The notes under the pieces were generated by a model that made no database searches, had not been told where the DNA came from, and saw only the letters and a list, made by a program, of their open reading frames with translations. DNA of 64,000 nt from CAVSLM01 sp963728895. GTDB lineage: Bacteria; Pseudomonadota; Gammaproteobacteria; JBBQDK01. Position 1 is the first letter of the stretch. Every line of letters begins with the position of its first letter. Of the stretch, positions 18,898-27,638 are shown in pieces. The stretch spans positions 744,001 through 808,000 of the forward strand of contig CAVSLM010000001.1 in assembly GCA_963728895.1 (NCBI GenBank). The letters are read 5' to 3'. Position numbers and translations under genes: made by a program.

Positions 18898-19845
18898 GGC
18901 GCGCGGAAACTGCGGGCGATCATTTTCGACAAGACCGGCACGCTGACCGAGGGCCGCTTCGGCGTGACCGACACGCTGGTGCTTGCACAGGACATCGACG
19001 AAGAAACGCTGCGCAAGTACGCGGCCGCCGTGGATGCGAATTCGGAACAATCCATCGCCAAGGCCATCGCCGCGTCGCCGGAATCGAAGCTGCCGGTCGA
19101 GAACTTCAAGGCCATTCCGGGCAGAGGGGTCCAAGGCCGGGTCGAGGGCAGAGAGATCAAAGTGGTCAGCCCGGGATACCTGCGCGAACAGAACATCGGT
19201 CTCGCCGACCAGCGCGTCGAGCCGCTGTAAGCGCAGGGTAAGACGGTCGTGTTCGTCCTGGTCGACGGGAAGGTGAAGGGAGCGATTGCCCTGGCGGACA
19301 TCGTCCGGCCCGAGGCGAAGCAAGCGATCGATGCCCTCAAGGCGTTGGACTTCGGCTGCATGATGCTCACCGGCGATAACGAGGCGACGGCCAGATGGGT
19401 CTCGGACAAGGTCGGACTGGATGAATACTTCGCCGAAGTCATGCGCCAGGATAAAGCGGCCAAAGTGAAAGAGGTCCAGTCCCGGGGCGTGCGGGTTGCC
19501 ATGACCGGCGACGGCGTGAACGACGCCCCGGCGCTGGCGCAGGCCGATGTGGGCATCGCCATTGGCGCCGGTTCCGACGTGGCGGTCGAAACCGCCGACG
19601 TCGTTCTGGTGCGCAGCAATCCGCTGGACGTCGTGGCCATCGTGCAGCTTTCCCGCGCCACGTATCGCAAGATGGTTCAGAACCTGGTCTGGGCGACGGG
19701 CTACAACGTAGTCGCCATTCCGCTGGCGGCCGGAGCGCTTTACGGCTGGGGCGTGCTGCTCACCCCGGCCCTGGGCGCGGCGCTGATGGCCGCGAGCACG
19801 GTGATTGTGGCCTTCAACGCGCGACTGCTTAGACTGAAGAAATGA
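18898..19845 (+). pseudogene. Heavy-metal (P1B) P-type ATPase, 3' fragment with a nonsense codon
   Basis: C-terminal third of a Cu+/Ag+-type P1B ATPase. It begins at the phosphorylation site (IIFDKTGTLTEG, near 18919) and includes the GDN and GDGVNDAPALAQADVGIAIG hinge motifs and the final membrane pair (AIPLAAGALYGWGVLLTPALGAALM). All N-terminal metal-binding and transmembrane parts are missing, and the upstream join is to the glgX relic. One in-frame TAA at 19228-19230 (PL-stop-AQGKTVVFVL) interrupts an otherwise clean frame; GAA at that position would be the family residue. The decay of this piece looks younger than that of its neighbours. Confidence 0.88.
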
Positions 19846-19957
19846 CCGAGCCGCTGGCCACGCGCGCCAAAAAAAACACGGTTGGTTTCGTCTTGACATT
19901 TTGCAGCCGATTGGTTGCTGCTGGCGGTGCCCGCGGCTTTCGCCATCCGTTATAATA

Positions 19958-21535
19958 TTGTGCGCGGACAAGACCGGCACCCTGACCCAGAGCAAGCTCA
20001 CGCTGGGCGATCCGTTCAGGGTGAACAGTGTCCCCGCCGAGCAGGTCATCCTTGACGCCGCGCTGGCGTCGCGCGCGGACGACAAGGACACCATCGACCT
20101 CGCCGTGCTGGGCGGCCTGAAAGATGACAAGGCTCTGAAGGGCTACCAGGTGGTGCAATTCCAGCCGTTCGACCCGGTGCACAAGCGCACCGAAGCGATC
20201 GTCAAGGGCGCGGACGGAAAACAATTCAAGGTGACCAAGGGCGCACCGCAGGTGATCCTGGCGCTGGCAACCAATGCCGGTGAAGTCAAGTCCGCCGTCG
20301 ACAATGCGGTCACGTCACCGGATAGAAGTTGAAGATCAGGATCGAGAGCGTCATGAACAACAGCACGCGCAGCGTCTCGGCGATGCGGTAGATCGCGTAG
20401 CTGTTCATGCGCTGGAAAATCTTCCGGCTCTCCTTGATCGCGTCGATGATTACCGACAGGCCCGGCGTCATCAGCACGATCGCCGACGCCGCGCGCGCGG
20501 CGTGCCGGTCATGCCGACGATGTGGCCGCGTTTTTGCAGGACATCCACAATGTGGAACTTGTGTTCGGGAAATACCTGGGCGAAGCCGTCGGCCTTCTCG
20601 ATGGACTCGGCCACCTCTTCGGTCTCCTCTTTCTTCGAGTCGCCCAGGCTGGAGGCATCGAGGATATTTGCGCGCATGTCCAGCTTTTTCGCGGTTTCCT
20701 TGGCGATGGCCAGGGCGTCGCCCGTCACCATCTTGACCTTGACGCCCATCGCCAGCGCAGTCGCGATGGTTGCCTTGGCGTCTTTCTGCGGCGGATCGAA
20801 CAAGGGGCAACACGCCGACAAGCATCCACTTGCCTTCCTCGTCTGCCCGGGCGGCGGTAATGATCGTGATGCTCGCCTTGCTCAATGACGGCGCCATCCT
20901 GTCCATCGCCTATGACAACGTGCACTACAAGGACCAGCCCGAGGCCTGGAACATGCGCATGGTGCTGGGGATTGCCACGGTGCTGGGCCTTGTCGGCCCC
21001 ATCGCCGCGTTTGGCCTGTTCTTCCTTGGCGATCGGGTTTATCACCTCAACCATGCGCATCTCCGGACAATGATGTATCTGATGCTGTCGGTAGCCGGGC
21101 ATCTGACGATTTTCCAGACGCGCACGCGCGGCCCGTTCTGGTCGATACGCCCCGCGCGGATCTTATGGATGGCAGTACTCGGCACCCAAATCACGGCGAC
21201 GTTGATCGGTGTGCGGGGTGTTCATGACACCCCTGGGCTGGGGTTGGGCGGCGTTCGTGTGGGGTTATGCGCTGCTGTGGTTCCTCGTGACCGACCCTGT
21301 GAAACTGCTCGCCTATCGGATATTTGATCCAGTCAAAGCCGGAAGCAAGCCTGGTTCCAAAGCCGAGCCCAAGCCCGAAGGCAAAGCCGAGGCGAAGCCA
21401 GAAGGCAAAGGCGCGCCCAAGCCCGAAGCCAAAGCCAAGACACCGGCCGATTTGAAGGGCGAGCCCCCCACCGCCGGCACGGTTGCGGCGGAAGGCACCT
21501 TGGGCGTCGATGATCCGACGCGGGCAGGCGATTAG
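19958..21535 (+). pseudogene. P3A-type H+-ATPase relic with an inverted internal segment
   Basis: Second copy of the P3A ATPase found intact at 37898-40522. It starts at LCADKTGTLTQSKLTLGDPF (19958) and reads plus to about 20311 (KSAVDNAV). From 20312 to about 20852 the coding sequence is on the minus strand (ARADEEGKWMLVGVLP..., AKATIATALAMGVKVKMVTGDA, SRKIFQRMNSYAIYRIAETL, NFYPVT). From 20854 it is plus again (AVMIVMLALLNDGAILSIAYDN) to the C-terminus, with a further frameshift near 21209. The 5' half is missing, and within the inverted part the GDGVNDAPALKKAD block is lost. The C-terminal tail carries a Lys/Pro/Glu/Ala-rich extension that the intact copy lacks. Confidence 0.9.
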
Positions 21536-21605
21536 GGCAGGGATACCCATGCGGTTTCGGAGCGATTCAGCCATCAACGTGCGAGCAAGCAATAAGGCGA
21601 CAAAC

Positions 21606-22475
21606 ATGAAAATAGATTCCGGTGAATTCCGCGTGCCGGCACGCGCAACGGTCGACCTCAAAAAGTGGCCGACGGCGGTGAAGCCCTTTTGCAAATCCAA
21701 GAAGCGGTACAAAGCACTCCTGCAAGAACACGTCGAGGAGCTGAGCGCGCTGCAGCGCCTTCACTACGCTTCCAACCGCTACGCGTTGCTGTTGATCTTC
21801 CAGGCGATGGATGCCGCGGGCAAGGACGGCGCCATCCGGCACGTCATGTCCGGCGTCAATCCGCAAGGCTGCCAGGTGTTCAGCTTCAAGCACCCGAGCG
21901 CGACCGAGCTGGAGCACGACTTTCTGTGGCGCACCACCCGCTCGCTGCCGGAACGCGGCCGCATCGGCATCTTCAACCGCTCCTATTACGAGGAAGTGCT
22001 GATTGTCCGCGTGCATCCGGAGATCCTGCGCACGCAGGGGCTGCCGGACGCGCTGCTCGACGAGAGCGACATCTGGAAGGGGCGCTATCGCTCCATCGTG
22101 GACCTGGAGAGCCACCTCTACCGCAATGGAACGCGAATCATAAAGTTCTTCCTCCACCTTTCGAAGGAAGAGCAGCGAAAGCGATTCCTCGAGCGCATCG
22201 ATGAACCGGACAAGAACTGGAAATTCAGCCTCTCGGACATGCACGAGAGGGGATACTGGGAGCATTACATGACGGCTTATGAGGCTTGCCTGAGCGCGAC
22301 GAGCACCGATTACGCGCCCTGGTACGTCGTCCCCGCCGATGATAAAGAGAATGCCCGGTTGATTGTTTCCCAGGTCATCGTTGATGCGTTCAATGCGCTT
22401 GAGATGGCCTATCCCGAGACCACTGCGAAACGCCGGCGGGAATTGAAGTCCATCCGCAAGTTGCTGGCGAAATAA
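21606..22475 (+). CDS. ppk2: PPK2-family polyphosphate kinase
   Basis: The 289-residue class I PPK2 transfers phosphate between polyphosphate and nucleoside diphosphates. The P-loop kinase fold shows Walker A AMDAAGKDG (about residues 67-75), the catalytic and lid region RIGIFNRSYYEEVLIVRVHPE, and KFFLHLSKEEQRKRFLERIDEPDKNWKFS near the end, then APWYVVPADDKENARL. ATG 21606 is favoured over an upstream in-frame ATG at 21549 because conserved sequence begins with the later one and AAGGCGAC precedes it. It is complete. A C-terminal fragment of a second copy follows at 22659. Polyphosphate-driven NTP supply fits with the energy-storage genes around it. Whether it prefers GDP or ADP cannot be told. 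Confidence 0.92.
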   Translation: MKIDSGEFRVPARATVDLKKWPTAVKPFCKSKKRYKALLQEHVEELSALQRLHYASNRYALLLIFQAMDAAGKDGAIRHVMSGVNPQGCQVFSFKHPSATELEHDFLWRTTRSLPERGRIGIFNRSYYEEVLIVRVHPEILRTQGLPDALLDESDIWKGRYRSIVDLESHLYRNGTRIIKFFLHLSKEEQRKRFLERIDEPDKNWKFSLSDMHERGYWEHYMTAYEACLSATSTDYAPWYVVPADDKENARLIVSQVIVDAFNALEMAYPETTAKRRRELKSIRKLLAK

Positions 22476-22485
22476 CGCCTGTGTC

Positions 22486-22665
22486 GTGGCCACCCGATTG
22501 CGCGAAAGGCAACTGACCATCGAAGCCGAGCTGGAAACTCTTCAGCGCGAATCATTCAGCTACTTTGTGCATGAGGCAAATCCCGGCAACGGGCTGGTGA
22601 GCGACAAAACAGCAGCGGATTGGCCTGCCAGCATTGCTGCCACCGGCTTCGCCTTGGCATCGTGA
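22486..22665 (+). pseudogene. GH144-type beta-1,2-glucanase-like N-terminal fragment
   Basis: About 59 codons read VATRLRERQLTIEAELETLQ, then RESFSYFVHEANPGNGLVSD and WPASIAATGFALAS, ending in a TGA. The block 'QRESF-YF...NP-NGLV-D...SIAATGFAL' is the N-terminal signature of glucoamylase-like/GH144 proteins, which act on beta-1,2-glucans. The rest of the gene is replaced by PPK2 sequence sharing the bases ATCGTGAAG at the join. It is of interest because another beta-1,2-glucan gene (ndvB-like) lies at the window start. Confidence 0.7.
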
Positions 22666-22994
22666 AGTTCTTCCTGCACTTGTCGAAGGAGGAGCAGCGC
22701 CAGCGGTTACTCGCCCGCCTCGATGACCCGGACAAGAACTGGAAATTCAGCCGCGCCGACATCGAGGAACGCAAGGCGTGGAAGCGCTACATGGAAGCGT
22801 ACGAAGCGCGCCGCGGCGCGACGGGCACCGATCACGCGCCGTGGTACGTCGTTCCCGCCGACGACAAGGAGAACGCCCGGCTCATCGTTTCCCAGGTGAT
22901 CCTCGACACCCTCGACGCCTTGAAGCTGCGCTACTCCGAGGCCGCCACCGGACCCGAGGAGCTGGCCGCCATCCGGCGCTCGCTCGTCCCATAG
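22659..22994 (+). pseudogene. ppk2: PPK2 C-terminal fragment, second copy
   Basis: 111 codons equivalent to the end of the intact PPK2 (IVKFFLHLSKEEQRQRLLAR, DPDKNWKFS, APWYVVPADDKENARLIVSQ) to a TAG at 22992-22994. The kinase P-loop is missing. It is joined at its 5' side to the GH144-like fragment. Amino-acid divergence from the intact copy (for example RADIEERKAWKRYMEAY) shows it derives from a separate paralogue, not from a recent tandem duplication. Confidence 0.88.
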
Positions 22995-23075
22995 GCGCCG
23001 CGCACGCGGTATGATGTGCAGCCGCGCGTGCCGGGCGCGTGCGTCACATCGATTCGACACGGGGAGCCTCGTCCG

Positions 23076-23291
23076 ATGAGCAACTTTTCCTTTCCACGCC
23101 CGTCCGATCCGGCGCCCGTGCAGGCGCGCGAGGCGGTGGCGGGCCACTGCCCGGAGTGCCCTCAGACGTACGCGTCGCTCATGAGGCGCACCGGCCCCAG
23201 GCGCGACCATTTCTCCCGGCCCACCGAGTGCAGGCAGTGCTGGCACTTGACGGCCGGCGTGGCGGCCTGGGCGGATGAACGACACAGATGA
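23076..23291 (+). CDS. Small hypothetical protein with two CxxC pairs
   Basis: 71-residue ORF, not recognised. It contains HCPEC (about residues 24-28) and ECRQCW (about residues 51-56), an arrangement that could bind zinc, in a Pro/Arg-rich context. A GGGGAG tract lies 11 nt before the ATG. The last five residues (DERHR) are encoded by the start of the dispersed repeat at 23281, so the original protein may have been longer and cut by the repeat. Coding status is uncertain. Confidence 0.35.
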   Translation: MSNFSFPRPSDPAPVQAREAVAGHCPECPQTYASLMRRTGPRRDHFSRPTECRQCWHLTAGVAAWADERHR

Positions 23292-23338
23292 CGAGGGACT
23301 GCCGGCCACCGAAAAGGCAGTCTATATCGGCTATACAC
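23281..23338 (+). repeat. Dispersed repeat, copy 2
   Basis: 34 bp (23281-23314) identical to 12471-12504, then about 24 bp of partial identity including TATA...CTATACAC. Here the GGCCGG arm of the hairpin is degraded to AGGCAG. It ends just before a 7-bp tandem repeat. Confidence 0.75.
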
Positions 23339-23342
23339 CCAT

Positions 23343-23398
23343 GGCATCTGGCATCTGGCATCTGGCATCTGGCATCTGGCATCTGGCATCTGGCATCT
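23343..23398 (+). repeat. Eight perfect tandem copies of GGCATCT
   Basis: Simple 7-bp satellite directly after the dispersed repeat. The following 50 bp read FVFAGSVSHYFAILLYL then stop in one frame, which looks like the last membrane helix of an unidentified protein. The remaining sequence to about 23577 shows no gene. Confidence 0.85.
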
Positions 23399-23577
23399 GT
23401 TCGTCTTTGCCGGAAGCGTCAGCCACTATTTCGCGATTCTGCTGTATCTGTAACCGGCCAGGATACCGCCCACTAGCCGCGCACCGAGACGTGAAGGCAA
23501 TGGTCCAACCTCTCCGACACCGGCGTTTAGATGAGGCGACTTGAAGCTTACCGCGAGCCTCTTCGGCCTTTCGACAC

Positions 23578-24390
23578 TCAGCCGTCGCTCACCTCGTCGG
23601 TCCGAACCTTAAAACTCTTCAGCGTGTTGGGCCCGAAGGTATTGCTGATAGCGACGTCGGCGGCGTCGCGGCCGTGGGCGATCAATACACGTCCAATGCG
23701 CGGGATATTGTTGCGGGCGTCGAATGTGTACCAATGGCCGTCAAGATAGGCCTCGAACCAACCGGCAAAATCCATCGGGCCATAGGGCGGGGGCATGCCA
23801 ATGTCGCCGAGGTAACCGGTGCAATAGCGTGCGGGGATATTCATGCAGCGACAGAATGCGATGGCCAGATGCGCGTAGTCGCGGCAAACGCCCGTGCGCT
23901 CGTGGAAAGCTTCGTAGGCGGTCTTGGTGGGACGCGCGTGCTCATAGCCAAAGACAATATGCTGGTGGACGTAGTCGCAGATTGCCTGGACGCGCGCCCA
24001 TCCGGTCGGTGACTTGCCGAACAGGTGCCAGGCGGTTTCGGACAGGCGATCAGTCTCGCAGTATCGGCTTCCCAGCAGGAACAGCAGGGTCTCGTCCGGG
24101 AGTTCTTCCACCGGTGTCTGTCTCGCGTGCGGAACAACCGGGTCCGGTAGGCCCGTATCCCGCACGAGCGCATCGGTTGACAGCCGAACCTGTCCTTGGG
24201 GGGCGACGATACGACTGCACCAGTTGCCGAAACTGTCGCGATAGGCGGTGAGCGGAACGGGCGGGTCGGCGATTAGGTGGTCGGGAACGATGATGTCGGA
24301 GACGCGCGAGTAGTGCACGCTCAAGGTCAGGATCATTGGGGTCGGCTGCGGGCAGTCGTAGATCAGCTCGTAGCCTATGCGGATCTTCAT
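23578..24390 (-). CDS. Transglutaminase-like (bacterial N-domain) family protein
   Basis: 270-residue cytoplasmic protein. The N-terminal beta domain (MKIRIGYELIYDCPQPTPMI) is the bacterial transglutaminase-like N region. The papain-like core has a predicted nucleophile Cys169 in RTGVCRDYAHLAIAFCR and a downstream WFEAYLDGHWYTFDARNN with the usual Asp. The position normally holding the catalytic His just before WFEAY appears as Ala-Gly (MDFAGWFEAY), so activity is uncertain. It lies 200 bp downstream of the Anbu gene on the same strand, the arrangement known for the Anbu locus, where transglutaminase-like, alpha-E and ATP-grasp proteins accompany the proteasome homologue. A degenerate paralogue sits at 35622-36123. 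Confidence 0.85.
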   Translation of the reverse strand: MKIRIGYELIYDCPQPTPMILTLSVHYSRVSDIIVPDHLIADPPVPLTAYRDSFGNWCSRIVAPQGQVRLSTDALVRDTGLPDPVVPHARQTPVEELPDETLLFLLGSRYCETDRLSETAWHLFGKSPTGWARVQAICDYVHQHIVFGYEHARPTKTAYEAFHERTGVCRDYAHLAIAFCRCMNIPARYCTGYLGDIGMPPPYGPMDFAGWFEAYLDGHWYTFDARNNIPRIGRVLIAHGRDAADVAISNTFGPNTLKSFKVRTDEVSDG

Positions 24391-24590
24391 GGATGGACTC
24401 CTGAGCCGCCCGTGCTACCTGGGGCAGGCGCGGCAGTTTGGGTTGTTGGCGTCGGGTCGGCTACGTGGGATCTCCCGCTGCGCGGCTCGCGCACGCCCCG
24501 CACGGCAAGTCAACGGTCACCTTGCGCAGCGTCCGGGGTCTGCTGCGCGTGCATCCATCGCCGTGGTCCCCACCGGCATCCTCAGTGGCC

Positions 24591-25316
24591 TTACCAGTCC
24601 AGCTTGGGCAGACCGCTGAATACCTGCCGGGTGCCTTCTGTCCATTCCTTGCCGAGCGCGCTGAAGTATTCATCCCCCTCGTCGAAGCGCCGGCGCATCC
24701 GCACTTCAAGGCTGTCTCGCTCATAGCAGATCAGGTCGATCGGCATGCCGACGGACAAATTGCTGCGCATCGTCGAATCGAACGAGACGAGGACACATTG
24801 TGCGGCATCGTTGAGCGAGGTCGAGCGGGTAATGACCCGATCGATGATCGGCTTCCCGTACTTGGTCTCCCCGGTCTGGAGATACGGCGTCTCCACGCTG
24901 GCCTCGATGAAGTTGCCCTCCGCATAGATCCGGAAAAGGCGTGGCGGCTCGCCCGCGATCTGGCCACCGAGTATGAACGAGGCGTTGAAGCCGACATCAC
25001 TCGCGGCCAAGTGTTGGCCGTCGCGCCGATCGACGTCCCGCATGGCGTCCGACACCAGCAGCGCGGCATCGAACATCGACTCCGCGCCCCAGAGATTGGG
25101 CGCCCCGTCCCTGGCGTTCCGCTGCTTCAGCAAGCCGATGACGGCCTGGGTTCCGGCTAGGTTGCCCGAACTCAGCAGGATGATGACCCGGTCACCGGCG
25201 CGTTCAAACACGCTCATCTTGCAGAAGCTCGCAAAATTGTCGACCCCGGCGTGGGTACGCGAGTCCGACGCAAGTACCAACCCGGCGTCGAGCATGATGC
25301 CAATACAGTAGGTCAT
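24591..25316 (-). CDS. Anbu/BPH-type proteasome-like peptidase subunit
   Basis: 241-residue Ntn-hydrolase of the ancestral-beta-subunit (Anbu) family, related to HslV and 20S beta subunits. The start at 25316 puts Thr directly after the initiator Met (MTYCIGIMLDAGLVLASDSR), matching the N-terminal nucleophile of the family; an upstream ORF extension is unconserved. Asp in LASDSRTHAGVD and Lys in FASFCKMSVF correspond to the catalytic Asp17 and Lys33. The C-terminal half (YGKPIIDRVITRSTSLNDAA, CVLVSFDSTMRSNLSVG) is typical. Anbu rings have no known regulatory ATPase and their substrate is not established. Neighbouring transglutaminase supports the assignment; alpha-E and ATP-grasp partners are absent here. 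Confidence 0.92.
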   Translation of the reverse strand: MTYCIGIMLDAGLVLASDSRTHAGVDNFASFCKMSVFERAGDRVIILLSSGNLAGTQAVIGLLKQRNARDGAPNLWGAESMFDAALLVSDAMRDVDRRDGQHLAASDVGFNASFILGGQIAGEPPRLFRIYAEGNFIEASVETPYLQTGETKYGKPIIDRVITRSTSLNDAAQCVLVSFDSTMRSNLSVGMPIDLICYERDSLEVRMRRRFDEGDEYFSALGKEWTEGTRQVFSGLPKLDW

Positions 25317-25390
25317 GGCGAAACCAATCTGTTCATCGCTTTCAAAACAGCTATCGTGACTCCTGGTGGTACCGGAAATTGGAGTGCCCG

Positions 25391-25724
25391 TCACATGGCG
25401 GCGCTGGATTTGTTGCTGCTGTCCCACATCACGTCGCATCTTGCCTTCGTCGCAGCCTTGAGCAATTCGATCATAGGCAAGGCCCGGTGCGAGAAACTCA
25501 CGGCAGGTTCGCCATCCTCTCCTTGCGCAGACGCTTCCGGCTCCGGCGATTGTTTGTCTGCTTCGACCGCGGCCTCAAGACGCTCCAGCGCCGCCTGGAG
25601 ATCTGCCGCAAGGAGGGCCGCCGGGCACCGTACCGCTGTGCCCCATCAGCTTAAGCAGTCGCACTGCCACGTCGCCGAACATCGTAATGTTCGCGTAGGC
25701 TGGGCAGAAAAGGGTTACTGGCAT
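25391..25724 (-). pseudogene. DUF1840 family protein with a one-base frameshift
   Basis: Starts MPVTLFCPAYANITMFGDVA and LKLMGHSGTVPG, then slips. In the +1 frame it continues ALLAADLQAALERLEAAVEA, ending VSFSHRALPMIELLKAA...VMWD and a TGA at 25391-25393. The two halves together give a complete DUF1840 protein of about 110 residues; the family function is unknown. The 334-bp span is one base longer than a multiple of three, consistent with a single inserted G in GGCGGCC near 25620. Only this base separates it from an intact gene, so sequence error is possible. Confidence 0.8.
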
Positions 25725-26450
25725 GGTGACTTCCTCTCCGATGTTCGCGCTACAGGCAGGCGCCTCGCGTCTGCCTCCTTTCGAGCTCTTTTTCGTCCGG
25801 ATCCTGTCTGCTGCGGCATCACCACCCCGAAGAAGACTGAGGGGCCGCTGCTCATCCGGATCACCCGACCCACTGTCAAGCTCTGGACAAGGATCGAGAA
25901 CACAACCACAAAGTAGGTGAGACTCACCAGCCACCTGTACCTCGAGCTGCCGGGATGCGCCAACGGACTTCATGATTCCCAGCACCGCGATGGGGTCGGT
26001 CGGCGAGATCAAAGCACCGAACAACAGCGCATGCAGGAATGGAATGCCGAGGTCCAGCCAACGGAGCACCAGCCAAGTCATCCCGCCGACAATATAGGTG
26101 GATACGAGCGTCCCGACAATGGCGAGCAACGAAACGGTTAACCATTCCCGGCCAAGCTCGTCGAGATTCACGTGTATCGAGCCAGCGAACAGCAGGAACG
26201 CGAGCATGCCATGCAGCACGACCTGGTTGAAGTCGATCTGCGAGACCAAGGTCGCCGCCTGTTCTCTGAGCCCGCCGGCGTAGGGACCGACAAGGACCAG
26301 CGTGAGGGACGCAACCAGCGCCACCAGCATGACCCCGACAGTCGTTGGCAGCCTGATATAACGCTAATTGACGTAGCTCGAGACAGCCGCGAGCGAGATT
26401 AGGACGCTGACTAGGGAAAAGAAGGTCAAGATGCCTCCGGGCGTGTCCAT
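25715..26450 (-). pseudogene. CPA1 cation/proton antiporter relic, second copy
   Basis: Relative of the intact antiporter at 36516, on the opposite strand. It starts at the ATG ending at 26450 (MDTPGG) and is stopped at codon 29 by TAG (26364-26366, in SSYVN-stop-RYIRLPTT). It then reads cleanly through DFNQVVLHGMLAFLLFAGSI and ISPTDPIAVLGIMKSVGAS to QLEVQVAGES. About 230 codons are deleted, and the C-terminal tail follows in another frame (LTYFVVVFSILVQSLTVGRV). The 3' end overlaps the DUF1840 gene by 10 bp. It cannot make a transporter. Confidence 0.9.
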
Positions 26451-26750
26451 CAACTCCGTTTACAACGCTTCACGATTTGCCTGCGATCAAGTCCCGTGCT
26501 ATCCGTCAGGTCATTCGGTGCACATTGATTCCTTCTACATTGATTTCCGGTCCTTATTGCTCAGGCGTTCCGGCATGTCTTGGCTGTGCTTGTCGATGGG
26601 GCGCTCAAGGAGCCCGTCCTTGGTCTGCCACATTGCTCCGACGCTCTTCACCCCCCAATGGGAACCAGCCAGGCAAGGGGGGTCAACTGGCCGGGCCTTC
26701 CTATATGGGGTGTTTCGTTTTGATCTTCATCTCGGTCCGCTCGGTCGTTG
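26451..26750. other. Intergenic stretch downstream of the N-ATPase operon
   Basis: About 300 bp between the antiporter relic and the end of atpG. No protein family is recognisable on either strand and I see no clear terminator hairpin. Confidence 0.45.
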
Positions 26751-27638
26751 TCAAGGCTCAGCCAGTGCCTCGAAGCCGGCGATCACGTCGAACAGTTCCT
26801 CGTCGATTCCGCTCTGGCGCAAACGGTGGAATGTCCCGTTGAGGTCCTCCAGCAGTTCGTCGATATTCTTGTCGGCGCGCTGCATCGCGGCCAGGCGGCT
26901 GGCGTTTTCGCTCGCGAGGGACTCGGCGCATGCCCGGAACAGTGAGACGAAGAGATACTCACGGATGAGCGCCCGCAGAGTCGTGGTGTCGTCGCCCATG
27001 ACCTCAGGCAGGTTCTGCGTCGGCCACGGAATCTCGGTGAGCTCGCGCCGCCAGGCTCCGTCCAACGGCAGCAGCCGCTGCTGGACGGGCTCATAAATCG
27101 CGCCGGAGGTGGGCCGGTTGTAAAAGAGGTGGAGCTCGGTGATCTCACCCTGGCTGTAGCGCGTCTCGCTCTCGATGAGAATCTGTCCGACCAGCGGGGT
27201 GATGGCCTTGACCGAGTTTGGCACGGCGAAGACGCCCAGCAACGGCAGACCCGTGTCCGCCAGGCGGGCATGAACGCGCTCCCCGATCGCCCAGATCCGG
27301 GGTCTGCCGGGTGGGGCGGCGAGGGCCTTCACCGCATAATCGGCGACCACGTCGTTGAAACGGCCCACCAGTCCTTGGTCCGACCCGAACACGACCGCAC
27401 CGACGGGTCCCACAACGGTTCGCCGCTTGCCTTCCGTCATCGGTCCGGCCGGCGCGCGCTTGCGGAAACAAATGCTCAACCCCAGCTCCACGCTGCGGTA
27501 GTAGTCGGCCAATGCGCGCACCGACTTCTCGTATTGGCCGATGTTGGAGGCGGCCAGCGCTTTCATGGTGCGAACGACGGATCGGAGATCGCCGGCACTG
27601 TCGATCTTGCGCCGCAGGCTCGTCGTCGTGTCGCTCAT
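26751..27638 (-). CDS. atpG: N-type ATPase F1 subunit gamma
   Basis: 295-residue rotor shaft subunit. The N-terminal helix (LRRKIDSAGDLRSVVRTMKALAASNIGQYE) and C-terminal helix (ENASRLAAMQRADKNIDELLEDLNGTFHRLRQSGIDEEL) form the coiled coil that turns inside the alpha-beta ring. The middle shows the Rossmann-like domain (VVFGSDQGLVGRFND, the counterpart of GSDRGLCGGLN). It is the last gene of the operon, and its ATG overlaps the atpA stop. The sequence is divergent from housekeeping AtpG, as expected for the alternative N-ATPase. Confidence 0.93.
   Translation of the reverse strand: MSDTTTSLRRKIDSAGDLRSVVRTMKALAASNIGQYEKSVRALADYYRSVELGLSICFRKRAPAGPMTEGKRRTVVGPVGAVVFGSDQGLVGRFNDVVADYAVKALAAPPGRPRIWAIGERVHARLADTGLPLLGVFAVPNSVKAITPLVGQILIESETRYSQGEITELHLFYNRPTSGAIYEPVQQRLLPLDGAWRRELTEIPWPTQNLPEVMGDDTTTLRALIREYLFVSLFRACAESLASENASRLAAMQRADKNIDELLEDLNGTFHRLRQSGIDEELFDVIAGFEALAEP

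Noticed and set aside
18664..20130. 488-codon minus-strand ORF
   Set aside because: Shadow of the plus-strand P-type ATPase fragments.
26431..27096. 221-codon plus-strand ORF
   Set aside because: Its second half is antisense to atpG and the first half shows no domain.
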